From positions 1-64,000 of the forward strand of contig CALUWE010000007.1 in the NCBI GenBank assembly GCA_944324425.1: a DNA stretch of 64,000 nucleotides, in the 5' to 3' direction. The stretch's first letter is position 1, and every line of letters begins with the position of its first letter. The notes beneath the pieces are model-generated. The model was not told the origin of the DNA. It ran no database searches and saw only the letters and a list, made by a program, of their open reading frames with translations. Positions 45,849-54,385 of the stretch are shown here, piece by piece. Source of the DNA: Candidatus Gastranaerophilales bacterium (GTDB taxonomy: Bacteria; Cyanobacteriota; Vampirovibrionia; Gastranaerophilales; Gastranaerophilaceae). A program made the translations under genes and the position numbers.

Positions 45849-46340
45849 TTATATAGTTAATTCATTACATCTAAAGGTGTTGCACCTTTTTTCGTAGCTT
45901 GTAAGCTTAATATTAAAAATGAGGTGAGCCGGTCTTGAATTGAAAAGTGCCTGATAAAGCTTTTCTTTGTAATTTTCATCAATTAAATAGACCGTAAATT
46001 GGTATTTTTCAGCTTCATTTGAAATATAAAATTGGCTGCCGTCAATATTCCTTTTGATAAAATTAATCAGCTCTTCTTTGGTTAGTCTTTTTTTAGCAAG
46101 CATTTTGTTTATAACATTTTTTCTTCTCGTATCGAGGCTTAAACTTGGATTATATGGTATGCCATAATCTTCTTCAAACCTTTTTACCCCGTCAACCGAA
46201 CAAGTGCTGATTGAACATTCAAGCAAAATTTGAGAAAGTTTTAGCTTTATTCCTTCTATTTCGGGTTCAATTGCATCTAAAATTTCACTTGTATATTTTT
46301 CTTCCGCAATAAATTTGGGAAGATTGTCTTTTAATGTCAT
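45849..46340 (-). CDS. baseplate protein, XkdU/YmfQ (DUF2313) type
   Basis: 163 residues. Position after the baseplate J gene and the layout LDAIEPEIEGIKLKLSQILLE, then FEEDYGIPYNPSLSLDTRRKNVINKMLAKK match the DUF2313 family, equivalent to phage gpI wedge proteins that link the baseplate to the fibre. Confidence 0.8.
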   Translation of the reverse strand: MTLKDNLPKFIAEEKYTSEILDAIEPEIEGIKLKLSQILLECSISTCSVDGVKRFEEDYGIPYNPSLSLDTRRKNVINKMLAKKRLTKEELINFIKRNIDGSQFYISNEAEKYQFTVYLIDENYKEKLYQALFNSRPAHLIFNIKLTSYEKRCNTFRCNELTI

Positions 46341-46351
46341 CTATCCTCCTT

Positions 46352-47407
46352 CTATTCGTCTGTATTTAAAGTAATTTCTCCTATTATGGGAATTTGCAGG
46401 TTGTTTACCTCAATGCTTTCTGTTCCTGAATTTAAAAGATAGTTTGAAGCATCTTCGATACCTTCAACTGCAAAAAATAAGTTTGAAATATAAAGATAAG
46501 AAACAAGATGGGGCAATTTCGAAAGATAGTTTTCAATGAGATTTGAAAATTCGCTCAAAACGGATGAAATTTCATAGCCTTCTTTTAGCTTAATGTCTGC
46601 CTCTATATTGATTTCAAAATATTCTAACGGCAAGACATTCAAGTTTGCATTTATAATTTGCTCGCTTTGGATTTTGGTTTTAACTTCTTGAATAAGTTTG
46701 TCTGAAACCTCGGCATTATCGTTTGCCGATATATAAACATTTACATTGCCTGCGCCGGCTATGCTTGCATCTTGTACGACCACATTATTAACACCGTTGA
46801 TTTCTTTTGCCCACATTGTATAATCGGCAATATTTGAATTTGCAGTGTTATTTCTTAAATATTCAAGAATTCTTTCCCTGAATTCTTCGGTTGTTTCTTC
46901 TTCAAATCCGTCGTAGCCTTCGCTTTCGTTTGTAATTTTTGCATTTTCAAAGCCATCATAGCTTTCGCAAAATTCAATTAAAGCTCCTTTTTTGATATTT
47001 CCTATAATTCCTTTTGATAAACATTCCATCCTGATTTCTAAGGTGCCGTTTACATCTGCGTTTTTTTCTTCTGTTGAGGCAAATATAATCTCATCTTTTG
47101 TTTGCGCCGTAGAATTTGCCTGTAATTTTGCATATGGGCTTGCATTTGTAATTTTTGCAATAACAATTGCGTTTGTTGCTTCTTTTTTATATATTCCAAG
47201 CTCTTGTCCTTTAATTTTTAAATGTTCTTCATCGGCAGTTAAAACAAAGGCGTTATCCAAAATCACGTCAATTCTTGTATCAATTATATTTGCAAGTTCA
47301 TAACTCACGCTTCCGATTATATCTTGGGTTAATCCGCCTTCTATGGTTGTTGCGGACGTATTTAATCTTGAATTTATTCTTTGCCTGACGTCTTCTTTTG
47401 TTGTCAT
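46352..47407 (-). CDS. baseplate J-like wedge protein (XkdT)
   Basis: 351 residues. TAPTxxG-like GGLTQDIIGSVSYELANIID at the N-terminus, the GIIGNIKKGALIEF beta segment, EEFRERILEYLRNNTANSNIADYTMWAKEI, and VNVYISANDN are hallmarks of the Baseplate_J family. It is the main wedge component that triggers sheath contraction. ATG start at 47407; the next gene starts 11 bases after its stop. Confidence 0.92.
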   Translation of the reverse strand: MTTKEDVRQRINSRLNTSATTIEGGLTQDIIGSVSYELANIIDTRIDVILDNAFVLTADEEHLKIKGQELGIYKKEATNAIVIAKITNASPYAKLQANSTAQTKDEIIFASTEEKNADVNGTLEIRMECLSKGIIGNIKKGALIEFCESYDGFENAKITNESEGYDGFEEETTEEFRERILEYLRNNTANSNIADYTMWAKEINGVNNVVVQDASIAGAGNVNVYISANDNAEVSDKLIQEVKTKIQSEQIINANLNVLPLEYFEINIEADIKLKEGYEISSVLSEFSNLIENYLSKLPHLVSYLYISNLFFAVEGIEDASNYLLNSGTESIEVNNLQIPIIGEITLNTDE

Positions 47408-47409
47408 GT

Positions 47410-47850
47410 TTACTCCTTCCCGTATTCTATATTTTGTTCAAACGCTCCGTAAATTGTGCTAACCGTGAATGATGCACTTACAAGCGCATTGGTTTTGTTA
47501 AAGCTAAAGTTGCTGATTTCTTTGATATAAGGGTTTACAAGCAGGGCTTCTTCAATATATCTTTTGAGCTCGGATTTCAAAAGAGAATCCTTTAGATGGC
47601 GTCCGAAAAGTTTTGTTATCTCGTTTCCGTAATTATTTGAATATGCTCTGTGAGAATATCTTGAAGTTTCTCTGTTCAATGCTTTTAAAATCCAAATTTT
47701 CAGAGCTTCGTTTTTTGAAACCAAATAAAATTGACCGTCTTCGGTTAACAGTTCAAGTGTTTCTAAATTTCTTGCAGGCTCATAAATAATTGGCAGTGCT
47801 TCCGTTTTTGTTTCATCATTCAGTGTAACGGGTATAAAATTAAAGCTCAT
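47410..47850 (-). CDS. baseplate protein, XkdS (DUF2634/gpW-like)
   Basis: 146 residues from the ATG at 47850 with AAGG 5 bases upstream; a GTG two codons earlier is less likely. ILKALNRETSRYSHRAYSNNYGNEITKLFG is characteristic of DUF2634/GPW_gp25 proteins, the lysozyme-like wedge fold of contractile baseplates. Confidence 0.85.
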   Translation of the reverse strand: MSFNFIPVTLNDETKTEALPIIYEPARNLETLELLTEDGQFYLVSKNEALKIWILKALNRETSRYSHRAYSNNYGNEITKLFGRHLKDSLLKSELKRYIEEALLVNPYIKEISNFSFNKTNALVSASFTVSTIYGAFEQNIEYGKE

Positions 47851-48295
47851 CTTCACCTTCCATTTCTTTTAAAATATCAATGGCAACTTTGCACAGCACC
47901 AAATAACAGTTGTTTCCGAGTTCATACACGGCAATTAAATCGTTTGGGTTTAAAATGTATACAGATTGCCAATTTTTATAAAATTCGTAAAATGCAGTCA
48001 AAAAATCAGGCAAGCTGCCCTCAATGGCGCCTGTAAACTGCGGCGAATTATATGCGGTAGTGTTTACAAAATTTTGTTCTTCTTTAATTGTTTCCTTGTC
48101 CAGTTGAATTAAAGAAGATGTTAAAAGCGGGTGTATATATATTTTATCCTCAAGTTTTGTGCCTATTTCAATGTTTTCGTATACAAAAATAAAAGGATTT
48201 ATACTTTTAACGGTGCAAATTTTTACTCCCTTAAAATTTAATTTGTCCGAATATTCGCTAAATGTATCTAAAATTTCTCCTGCCCAATTTTGCAT
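47840..48295 (-). CDS. XkdR-like (DUF2577) protein
   Basis: 151 residues. It lies between the hub and the W-like gene, the place of XkdR. The beginning resembles DUF2577: a helix, then GVKICTVKSINPFIFVYENIEIGTKLEDKIYIHPLL. Some homologues are spike-associated proteins. No other candidate for a spike (gpV) is present, so this may carry that function. Confidence 0.65.
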   Translation of the reverse strand: MQNWAGEILDTFSEYSDKLNFKGVKICTVKSINPFIFVYENIEIGTKLEDKIYIHPLLTSSLIQLDKETIKEEQNFVNTTAYNSPQFTGAIEGSLPDFLTAFYEFYKNWQSVYILNPNDLIAVYELGNNCYLVLCKVAIDILKEMEGEDEL

Positions 48296-48298
48296 ATA

Positions 48299-49069
48299 TT
48301 AAATTCTTTCCTTTAGTTCAAGTTCCATTGTGTGAGTATTGCCGTAAGTGTGAACATCGCTTTTTACGGTAAAATACCCCTTTTTATTGTTAATTTTGTC
48401 TATAAGACGAATAACGCATCCCGATACAATATTGTCATCGCCAATAGCCACAATAAAAGCGTTATTTAGTGAATCATCTTTGCTGAAAAATGCAGATATA
48501 ACATTTTCGCCCAATATAAAGTCGCCTCTTGAATTGTCTCTGAAAGGCAGTAAAACATTTAAGGAAGAGTCGCCGTCTATATAAAGTTTAAATTCTTCCG
48601 TGGCATAAAGGTTTTTTATAAAAATTTCCAAAATATCATAGCGGCTTAAATTGCCCAAGCTTACAACATTCAATTTGTTTTCAACGGCGGTTTTTATATT
48701 TTGCAAATTTGAGTATATTTTTAGGCCGCTCAGCAAATTGTTAACGGCATTGAAAATTTTACCGGCAAATCTTCCTGTTACTTTTTCGTTTAAAAGAATC
48801 GTAAAATAATCATTCGCTTCTATTTCGACAAGTTTTTTGTCGGCCATGTAATTAATTCGTGTTATAAAGCCGCTAAAAATGCTTTTGTTATTGTCATTTT
48901 TAATTTTGACGGTTGAATTTATTTTTGCTTTATATTTTATAAAGTTGGAATCATTTTCATTATAAACAAATGAAAACTTTGCACTCCTTGAAATAAGACT
49001 GAGGCAGCCCCTTATTGTTGCATTGGTATTTACGGTTTTTATCTCATTGTCATCTATATAGAATTTCAT
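48299..49069 (-). CDS. baseplate hub protein, XkdQ / late control D type
   Basis: 256 residues from the ATG at 49069, 1 base after the previous stop. A longer in-frame start at 49132 overlaps the LysM gene by 62 bases and gives residues without resemblance. The beta-rich start KFYIDDNEIKTV and the KLVEIEANDYFTILLNEKV middle fit the gpD/XkdQ hub that forms the trimer under the tail tube. It is shorter than the ~325-residue relatives. Confidence 0.75.
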   Translation of the reverse strand: MKFYIDDNEIKTVNTNATIRGCLSLISRSAKFSFVYNENDSNFIKYKAKINSTVKIKNDNNKSIFSGFITRINYMADKKLVEIEANDYFTILLNEKVTGRFAGKIFNAVNNLLSGLKIYSNLQNIKTAVENKLNVVSLGNLSRYDILEIFIKNLYATEEFKLYIDGDSSLNVLLPFRDNSRGDFILGENVISAFFSKDDSLNNAFIVAIGDDNIVSGCVIRLIDKINNKKGYFTVKSDVHTYGNTHTMELELKERI

Positions 49070-49070
49070 T

Positions 49071-49736
49071 TCAGCTTTTGCCCCCTTGAGTCTGAAGTTT
49101 GACACCTTCAATATTGGCATTTGGGTCATCAATGCCGTTATTTTTGGCTAAAGTTTTATAATCAAGGCCGTATTTGTCCGCAATTGAATAAACAGTGTCT
49201 TTTGAGGTCATTAAAATGAAGCTTGGCAGATTAAGCGAGTTATTTCTTGTTATAAGTCCGTTGCTGGAAATTATTTTATATGTGGGGTTTCTGTACTCAA
49301 GAAGTTCCAAAATATACGGTTTTGAAGAAATACTTTCTCTTATTGTTTGGCTGAATGATGCAACCATACAGTCAATGCTGATTTCATCATCAATAACAAG
49401 CCTGATTTTTGTCTGCCCTTGTGTCCATTTTGTCAGGATGGATACCGCTTTTTCCAAGGAAAACTCATCTTCTATGTATGTTGAATTTTTATTTGAATAA
49501 TAGGTTATACCTGAATATGTTTTAAAAACACTGTTATCTTCGGGTAAAAAATGCGAAAGGGTAATTTTTAACGGTTTTTGGTATGCCATAATATTTACTT
49601 CGCCAAATCCTATGATTTCATAGCTGTTAAAACTTTTTTCATATTTTATTTCAATGCTTTTGGGGTTTATCGGCAGAACAATTTGTTCTCCGGTTGTTTC
49701 CGAATAAAGCATTATATTGAGTCTTTTGGTTGCCAT
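49071..49736 (-). CDS. LysM-containing tail protein (XkdP)
   Basis: 221 residues. The C-terminal LysM module includes MTSKDTVYSIADKYGLDYKTLAKNNGI (about 172-200). The N-terminal beta region (ETTGEQIVLPINPKSIEIKYEKSF) is the XkdP/gp53-like tail-tube-initiator part. It sits between tape measure and hub, as in PBSX. Similar LysM tube-initiator proteins occur in extracellular injection systems. Confidence 0.88.
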   Translation of the reverse strand: MATKRLNIMLYSETTGEQIVLPINPKSIEIKYEKSFNSYEIIGFGEVNIMAYQKPLKITLSHFLPEDNSVFKTYSGITYYSNKNSTYIEDEFSLEKAVSILTKWTQGQTKIRLVIDDEISIDCMVASFSQTIRESISSKPYILELLEYRNPTYKIISSNGLITRNNSLNLPSFILMTSKDTVYSIADKYGLDYKTLAKNNGIDDPNANIEGVKLQTQGGKS

Positions 49737-49751
49737 TTTGCCATTCCTTAA

Positions 49752-50387
49752 TTAATACTTGTTGGAAATACTTTTATTTCTAGCTGCAATTTTTAATGCT
49801 TCAGCAAGCATTTTTCCGAATTCGTTAAAATTGTTATTCTCTTCTTTAGCTGAAAAATTGGAAATATTCAGGCTTGTTTTATTTAAAATGCTCTTTGATT
49901 CATTAATTTTGTTGGTAATTTTTGTTATGTTTTGATCAGATGATGTTTTATTGTTAATTTTGGTCTTGCCTGTGTCTTCTTTGTTGTCCGGCAAGGTGTA
50001 AGAAAAGTTTGTGTGTTTTGTGTTGAAGTTAAAAAAATCGTTTTTGACGGTATAAAAATTTTTGATATTTTCCAAAAAATTGTTCAAAACATTGCCGTTT
50101 TCAGTTGTTTTATATTCATTGTTTTTTGAACCTTTATTTTGGTCTGCTTTCTCCTTTATTTTTTGCTTTTTTTGTTTTGGTTCATTGCTTTCGGCATTTT
50201 TTTTATTAGAGGCTTTTTCCCCTTTGTTTTGATTATTGGTTTTGTCTGTATTATTTTTCTTTTTTTCCTTGGCGGCAGAGAATAAGCCTCTGTCGCCAAT
50301 TTTAACTGCGAGATTTTCTTGAATTTTTTTGTACGGTTCAATTAATTCAATAATTTTTTTTATTTTGCTGTAAATATCAACTATCAA
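49752..50387 (-). CDS. short low-complexity protein in the tape-measure slot
   Basis: 211 residues with a TTG start that overlaps the stop of the frameshift product. It sits between the tail chaperone and the LysM protein, where the tape measure gene always lies. Yet it is short and dominated by Lys, Asn and Glu (residues about 35-100), with little of the long hydrophobic helix content of tape measures. Tape-measure length sets tail length, so the tail would be very short if this is the functional protein. No membrane segment or lytic domain is seen. Confidence 0.6.
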   Translation of the reverse strand: MIVDIYSKIKKIIELIEPYKKIQENLAVKIGDRGLFSAAKEKKKNNTDKTNNQNKGEKASNKKNAESNEPKQKKQKIKEKADQNKGSKNNEYKTTENGNVLNNFLENIKNFYTVKNDFFNFNTKHTNFSYTLPDNKEDTGKTKINNKTSSDQNITKITNKINESKSILNKTSLNISNFSAKEENNNFNEFGKMLAEALKIAARNKSISNKY

Positions 50388-50922
50388 TTTATATCCTCTG
50401 TGCTTATTAAGTATTTTGCATATAGAAATATCTTTTCAAATTCGCTTAACTTGAGGATTTTATCGGGCAAAATGCCATATTGCAAATAGTAGGCACAAAG
50501 CCCGAGCTCAAAATCCTCTTTTATGGCTTTTTTTGAAATTCAACTTCCTCCTGAAAGATACTTTTGGGGTTTAAATTATTTTGCTCAATAATAAATTCAA
50601 TGATTTTTAAAATATCATCAGGTTCAAAAAGCATTTCTATAACTTCGTAATATGTTTTGATATAGCCGTTTTCTTTGGCTTTCAGCGCTACATTTTTCAG
50701 GTTTAGCGCTTTATAAATTACAGGTTTCATCCATTCGTAAATTTCGCCAAAACTGTTTCTTTCAACGGCTTTAAGGGAAAACATCAAATCAAGTTTTTCG
50801 CTTCTTGTAAGTCCTTCGACTTCAAAAATGCTGTCTTTAATTTTCAGTGTTGTTTTTTCTTTTTTATTTCTGTTTTGATAATTTTCTTCTATTTTTTTTA
50901 ATAAAATTTCAATATTTTCCAT
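50384..50922 (-). CDS. -1 frameshift product of the tail assembly chaperone
   Basis: Shifting -1 at the slippery heptamer (50533-50527) skips the stop of the shorter protein and adds 46 residues: AIKEDFELGLCAYYLQYG..., ending KYLISTEDIN at 50384. The total is about 178 residues. The extension is open and its stop overlaps the next gene start, as in the G/G-T tail chaperone pair of phage lambda and related pairs in contractile phages. Confidence 0.75.
50521..50922 (-). CDS. tail assembly chaperone, XkdN-like
   Basis: 133 residues. The core EVEGLTRSEKLDLMFSLKAVERNSFGEIYEWMKPVIYKAL fits the XkdN family of contractile-tail chaperones, which escort the tape measure before tube assembly. It ends KKP-stop right after the AAAAAAG slippery site. 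Spacing of 3 bases from the tube gene. Confidence 0.8.
   Translation of the reverse strand: MENIEILLKKIEENYQNRNKKEKTTLKIKDSIFEVEGLTRSEKLDLMFSLKAVERNSFGEIYEWMKPVIYKALNLKNVALKAKENGYIKTYYEVIEMLFEPDDILKIIEFIIEQNNLNPKSIFQEEVEFQKKP
50527..50533 (-). promoter_or_regulatory. programmed -1 ribosomal frameshift site
   Basis: On the minus strand the mRNA reads C-AAA-AAA-G as codons CAA AAA AAG, that is A AAA AAG in the X XXY YYZ form, the most efficient bacterial -1 slippery heptamer. The 0-frame stop follows two codons later. The -1 frame stays open to 50384. Confidence 0.8.
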
Positions 50923-50925
50923 TTA

Positions 50926-51354
50926 TCAGTTTTTCCCGTTAATTAAATCGACAACTACAATGTCAGAAGCTCTGAACCTGAATGTTTTTTCAATCAGAGC
51001 GCCCTTTTGCCAATTTGCAAGCGGAAATTCATCAAACGTTACACCGTTTATTGTGTATCCTTCTTCTTCGCCGTTTGCAGCAGGGTCTGCCAAGTTGCAT
51101 TCTATTGTGAATCTTGTATTTGTGTTTTGAAGATATTTGTTGCAAAGCTCCGCAGAAATTGAATTAACGGATTCAAACGCAAGATCGCCCGCATATTGAA
51201 CAGAAACCGCTTGTCTGTCAATGGTAAAGCCGACAATAACATCTTCATATGTTGGAATTACTTTTAAATTTATATATTTCAAAATGCCTATTTCTTCGCC
51301 ATCGAGCCATACTCTTCCGTATGTGCCTCTGAGTGCTGCTTCAACGGTTGTCAT
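50926..51354 (-). CDS. tail tube protein (XkdM)
   Basis: 142 residues. GTYGRVWLDGEEIGILKYINLKV near the start and IECNLADPAANGEE later match the XkdM/phage tail tube family that polymerises inside the sheath. The gene lies 2 bases after the sheath gene. Confidence 0.92.
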   Translation of the reverse strand: MTTVEAALRGTYGRVWLDGEEIGILKYINLKVIPTYEDVIVGFTIDRQAVSVQYAGDLAFESVNSISAELCNKYLQNTNTRFTIECNLADPAANGEEEGYTINGVTFDEFPLANWQKGALIEKTFRFRASDIVVVDLINGKN

Positions 51355-51355
51355 A

Positions 51356-52441
51356 TTATTCTTCCTCGCTTTCTAATGATTGAAAAAGATAAAAACCAAG
51401 ATCTAAATCTTCCATACAATCTGTCGGTGAACAAACGCCGTCCAATATAACGTAAGATCCGGTGTTATATTGAATGACATCCTGATAGCTCATATTTTCG
51501 GTGCTGACGCCTTTGCCTTCTATGTAGGCTTTGGTTTTTTCGTAGCTTAAATAAACCTTGTTTTCGTTTGCTTCATCCAAAAGTCCTTCCGATGCGAGGC
51601 TTTTCAGATAGGTGTTAATCGCGCCGATAAAACGTTTCTTGTTTGCATAATTATTTATGTATTTGCCTACATAATTTTGTCTGAATGTTGAAACTATATC
51701 GCCTGCAATCATATCCATAATGTTTACCACTCTTATTTTTTGGAATGCTTCCGTCAAGCCGTCCGTCAAAGTTACAAGGGAATTAACGGCTCTGCCGAAT
51801 TTAAAGCTTCCGTCCTGATATATTATGACCAAATTGCCTTCTTTAACCGCTTTATCAGCATCTTGCGAAACATTGGCGTCAACTATTTCGCTCAATTCAA
51901 AATAGGTTAACGATCTGCTGTTTGATAATCCCGCTAAAGCTCCGGCAATTCTTGCCGTATACCTTGCAGCCGTTACGGTTTTTACTTCGTTATTGTGAGA
52001 AATTTTAATGTCATCAGATTGAAAATTGATAATATATGTTGAATCCATTCCTTCTGCATTGGCAAAAATTGCAATTGAATAGTTATTTTTCTCCCTTTTT
52101 TTATTAAGGTAGTTTTTAATTGCAACCATGTCGCTTTCGGATGCGTCAGGGTATACGAGAGTATAATTGTTGTATTTATCCAGCTTGTTTGTTAAGTCGG
52201 AAATTTCTTCTTCCTTTTTTAAAACGGTAACTTTTTTAGGGTTTCCTTTAAAGCAAAGTTCAATATTAAGGTAATTTTCGGGGGTTAGGCTGTCAGATTT
52301 CACTTCATTCAAGCCGCTATATGATATTTGGTCTGCTTCGGAATCCAAAACCATAATAATATGCCCCCTTGTTTGTCTTTTAATTGCTGCAACCGCAAGC
52401 TCTTTAAAAGTTACGGTAAAGCTTGGTTGTTTATCGGGCAT
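51356..52441 (-). CDS. contractile tail sheath protein (XkdK)
   Basis: 361 residues. FKELAVAAIKRQTRGHIIMVL, YVGKYINNYANKKRFIGAINTYLKSLASEGLLDE and the closing VCSPTDCMEDLDLGF mark the phage tail sheath family. Sheath contraction drives the tube through the target envelope. Length is slightly below the family's ~440, lacking the insertion domains of larger sheaths. Starts inside the end of the previous gene. Confidence 0.93.
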   Translation of the reverse strand: MPDKQPSFTVTFKELAVAAIKRQTRGHIIMVLDSEADQISYSGLNEVKSDSLTPENYLNIELCFKGNPKKVTVLKKEEEISDLTNKLDKYNNYTLVYPDASESDMVAIKNYLNKKREKNNYSIAIFANAEGMDSTYIINFQSDDIKISHNNEVKTVTAARYTARIAGALAGLSNSRSLTYFELSEIVDANVSQDADKAVKEGNLVIIYQDGSFKFGRAVNSLVTLTDGLTEAFQKIRVVNIMDMIAGDIVSTFRQNYVGKYINNYANKKRFIGAINTYLKSLASEGLLDEANENKVYLSYEKTKAYIEGKGVSTENMSYQDVIQYNTGSYVILDGVCSPTDCMEDLDLGFYLFQSLESEEE

Positions 52442-52868
52442 TTTTATTCTCCTTTATACTAAAATCAAGTTTTTGCATAAGTTCATACTCTGTTTCTTCT
52501 TTATTGGTGTAAAAGTTCAAACCAAAGGTCATAATAAGAGTTTTATTGTTAACCATAAAAACGACATTATCTAAAGCTATTTTTTTGTTTCCGAATTCAA
52601 TGACAGGCAAAAGTGCGGAAGATAATAATTCTTGCATTTGAAAAAGTTCAACGGGCTTATTTTCGCTGTTTTTCATACAAGTGAGTTCAAAAACAAGGCT
52701 GCAAAATTTTTTATTCAAATTATCTGCCGCTTGAACCTTAAAATCTTTCAAGTCAACAAAAATAAAAGGGAATTTTGTGTGCTTTATTTCGTCAAAATGA
52801 AAAATTATACTGTTATCAACTTTTGCGATGGCATTTTTTATTGAATTTTTAATCTCATCTATTAACAT
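52431..52868 (-). CDS. tail terminator/completion protein (XkdJ-like)
   Basis: 145 residues from the ATG at 52868; a GTG three codons earlier is possible. It lies right before the sheath, the place of XkdJ/DUF6838-type proteins. KNSIKNAIAKVDNSIIFHF then KFPFIFVDLKDFKV resembles such tail terminators. Overlaps on both sides. Confidence 0.65.
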   Translation of the reverse strand: MLIDEIKNSIKNAIAKVDNSIIFHFDEIKHTKFPFIFVDLKDFKVQAADNLNKKFCSLVFELTCMKNSENKPVELFQMQELLSSALLPVIEFGNKKIALDNVVFMVNNKTLIMTFGLNFYTNKEETEYELMQKLDFSIKENKNAR

Positions 52869-53205
52869 CAAAATCACTTTCTATAATTTTTTCTTGTCTG
52901 CATTTGATTTGAATTGAAAAGTTATAAATTTTAACTCCGCCTGCATATAGCGTGTAAATTTCACCCTTGGAAGTTACAACGCAAAGCTTGTCGTTTTCTT
53001 TGATTTGAATTTTTTCATCAAAATTGAGATAAATTGTAAATTCCGAGTTGAGAAGAGGTACATTTTGGCTGTATGAGGTATTGTTTAAATTTATTGCAAG
53101 ATGGCAGGGGATATTTTCATAAACGGTTTCATATTTTTTAGTTGCCAAGTTGTTTATAACTTCGTAATTTTCCCTTTTAACGGTTAAAATATCATTTTTG
53201 AACAT
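52855..53205 (-). CDS. head-tail joining (head closure) protein, XkdI-like
   Basis: 116 residues, mostly beta (LTVKRENYEVINNLATKKYETVYENIPCHLAI; KIQENDKLCVVTSKGEIYTLYAGG-like). The small beta barrel and position after the connector fit head-closure proteins such as XkdI/YqbH. Assigned mainly by position. Confidence 0.65.
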   Translation of the reverse strand: MFKNDILTVKRENYEVINNLATKKYETVYENIPCHLAINLNNTSYSQNVPLLNSEFTIYLNFDEKIQIKENDKLCVVTSKGEIYTLYAGGVKIYNFSIQIKCRQEKIIESDFDVNR

Positions 53206-53512
53206 CGTTTATTCCCCTTATTATTTTGTAGGAATCAAGTCTTCCGAAGAAGGGCGACAAGTTTGAAAAGGAAACGGAAAGGTCGCCCTCTGAGTAGGAT
53301 TGAACTTTTGCACCATTAAAAATATCACTTTTTAAGCAGTCTGATATAACGGAAACAACCGAAGCAAACATAAAATCTTCAATTTCGTTTCTGTTTAAAT
53401 AGAAGAGAATTTCATTAATTAAAGCTTCTATTTTGAGCTTTATGGTTTCATTTTCTTCCTTATCACTCATTTTTAAAACCGCTTCTATTATTTGTTCGTT
53501 TTGCATATTCAA
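53192..53512 (-). CDS. head-tail connector protein, XkdH/gp6-like
   Basis: 106 residues, helical: LKIEALINEILFYLNRNEIEDFMFASVVSVISDCL, then SEGDLSVSFSN. Helical adaptor proteins of this size follow the major capsid gene in siphoviruses and myoviruses and ring the portal. A connector without a portal in the same operon is puzzling. Confidence 0.65.
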   Translation of the reverse strand: MNMQNEQIIEAVLKMSDKEENETIKLKIEALINEILFYLNRNEIEDFMFASVVSVISDCLKSDIFNGAKVQSYSEGDLSVSFSNLSPFFGRLDSYKIIRGINDVQK

Positions 53513-53540
53513 TTCCTTTTTTCTTCGGTAACAGACTTAA

Positions 53541-54368
53541 TTATTGTTGTTGAGCAATTTTATGAACATAAATTGCCGATGCTTTGTTTGTTAGTACAAA
53601 CGCATCATGGATGATTCTTCCTTCGACAAGCGAACCTGAAACTCCGGGCGGATTTGTATGAATTTTGTATTCATTCAATTTAACGGGCGCACAAAGTGCT
53701 GACGGGTGAGTTACAACAAAATTAACATTTGCGCTAAAATAACTTGTCGGAGCAACTATAACGGGCACTCCGTCAATTTTTCCCACTTGGCCGTTTAAAA
53801 CAATTTGTTGGCCGAGGTCTGAATTTTTTATAAATGTTTCATCCAGCTTTAAAAATTTATAAAAAGAAGGTGTAACAAGTGCAACCCTGCCTACAATGGG
53901 CACTTTGTAATCTGATAATTTTTCCATGGCGGTTAAAAATTGCTCATAGGCGTTAGATTTCGTTGTAGCCGATGTTTCTGTTGTTTTGGCGCCTGCAATA
54001 AGTTTTGAAATGCGGTAAATATCAATTGCAGGTATAACAACTTCGTCAAGCTGGCGTCTTAAGGCTGCACCTGCTGATTTCACACCCTCTTGGCCAAGTT
54101 CATAGGCTTTATCAATTGTAAATGTGAAAGCTTTATCTTGAGATAAGGTTAAAGACTGTACGCTGTCTGATAATTCATCGGGTGTGCCGTATCTTTGCGA
54201 ACCTGTTTTTGTATAATCTGATAATTCGCTTGTTTCAATTGAATAAATTTTTACCGTGTCAACTCCCGTCCAGTCATAATCAAAGTTAATAATTGAATCT
54301 GTTAAAGAGCCTAACTTGAATCTTTCGTCAACTTTTGAAGAATACTTTTGTGCTAAATTTACTGTCAT
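53541..54368 (-). CDS. major capsid protein (HK97-fold)
   Basis: 275 residues. VNLAQKYSSKVDERFKLGSLT, YDWTGVDTVKIYSIETSELSDY, and ALRRQLDEVVIPAIDIYRIS closely resemble the capsid proteins of Firmicutes phages and prophages. PVIVAPTSYF and GVSGSLVEGRIIHDAFVLTNKASAIYVH close the fold. It would build an icosahedral head. No protease gene accompanies it, so it may not need maturation cleavage. Confidence 0.9.
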   Translation of the reverse strand: MTVNLAQKYSSKVDERFKLGSLTDSIINFDYDWTGVDTVKIYSIETSELSDYTKTGSQRYGTPDELSDSVQSLTLSQDKAFTFTIDKAYELGQEGVKSAGAALRRQLDEVVIPAIDIYRISKLIAGAKTTETSATTKSNAYEQFLTAMEKLSDYKVPIVGRVALVTPSFYKFLKLDETFIKNSDLGQQIVLNGQVGKIDGVPVIVAPTSYFSANVNFVVTHPSALCAPVKLNEYKIHTNPPGVSGSLVEGRIIHDAFVLTNKASAIYVHKIAQQQ

Positions 54369-54385
54369 TTTTATTCCTTTCTTTC

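Noticed and set aside
50156-50341. Lys-rich 61-codon ORF in the tape-measure slot
   Set aside because: Out-of-frame reading of the same A-rich DNA as 49752-50387; its composition is explained by the low-complexity host frame.
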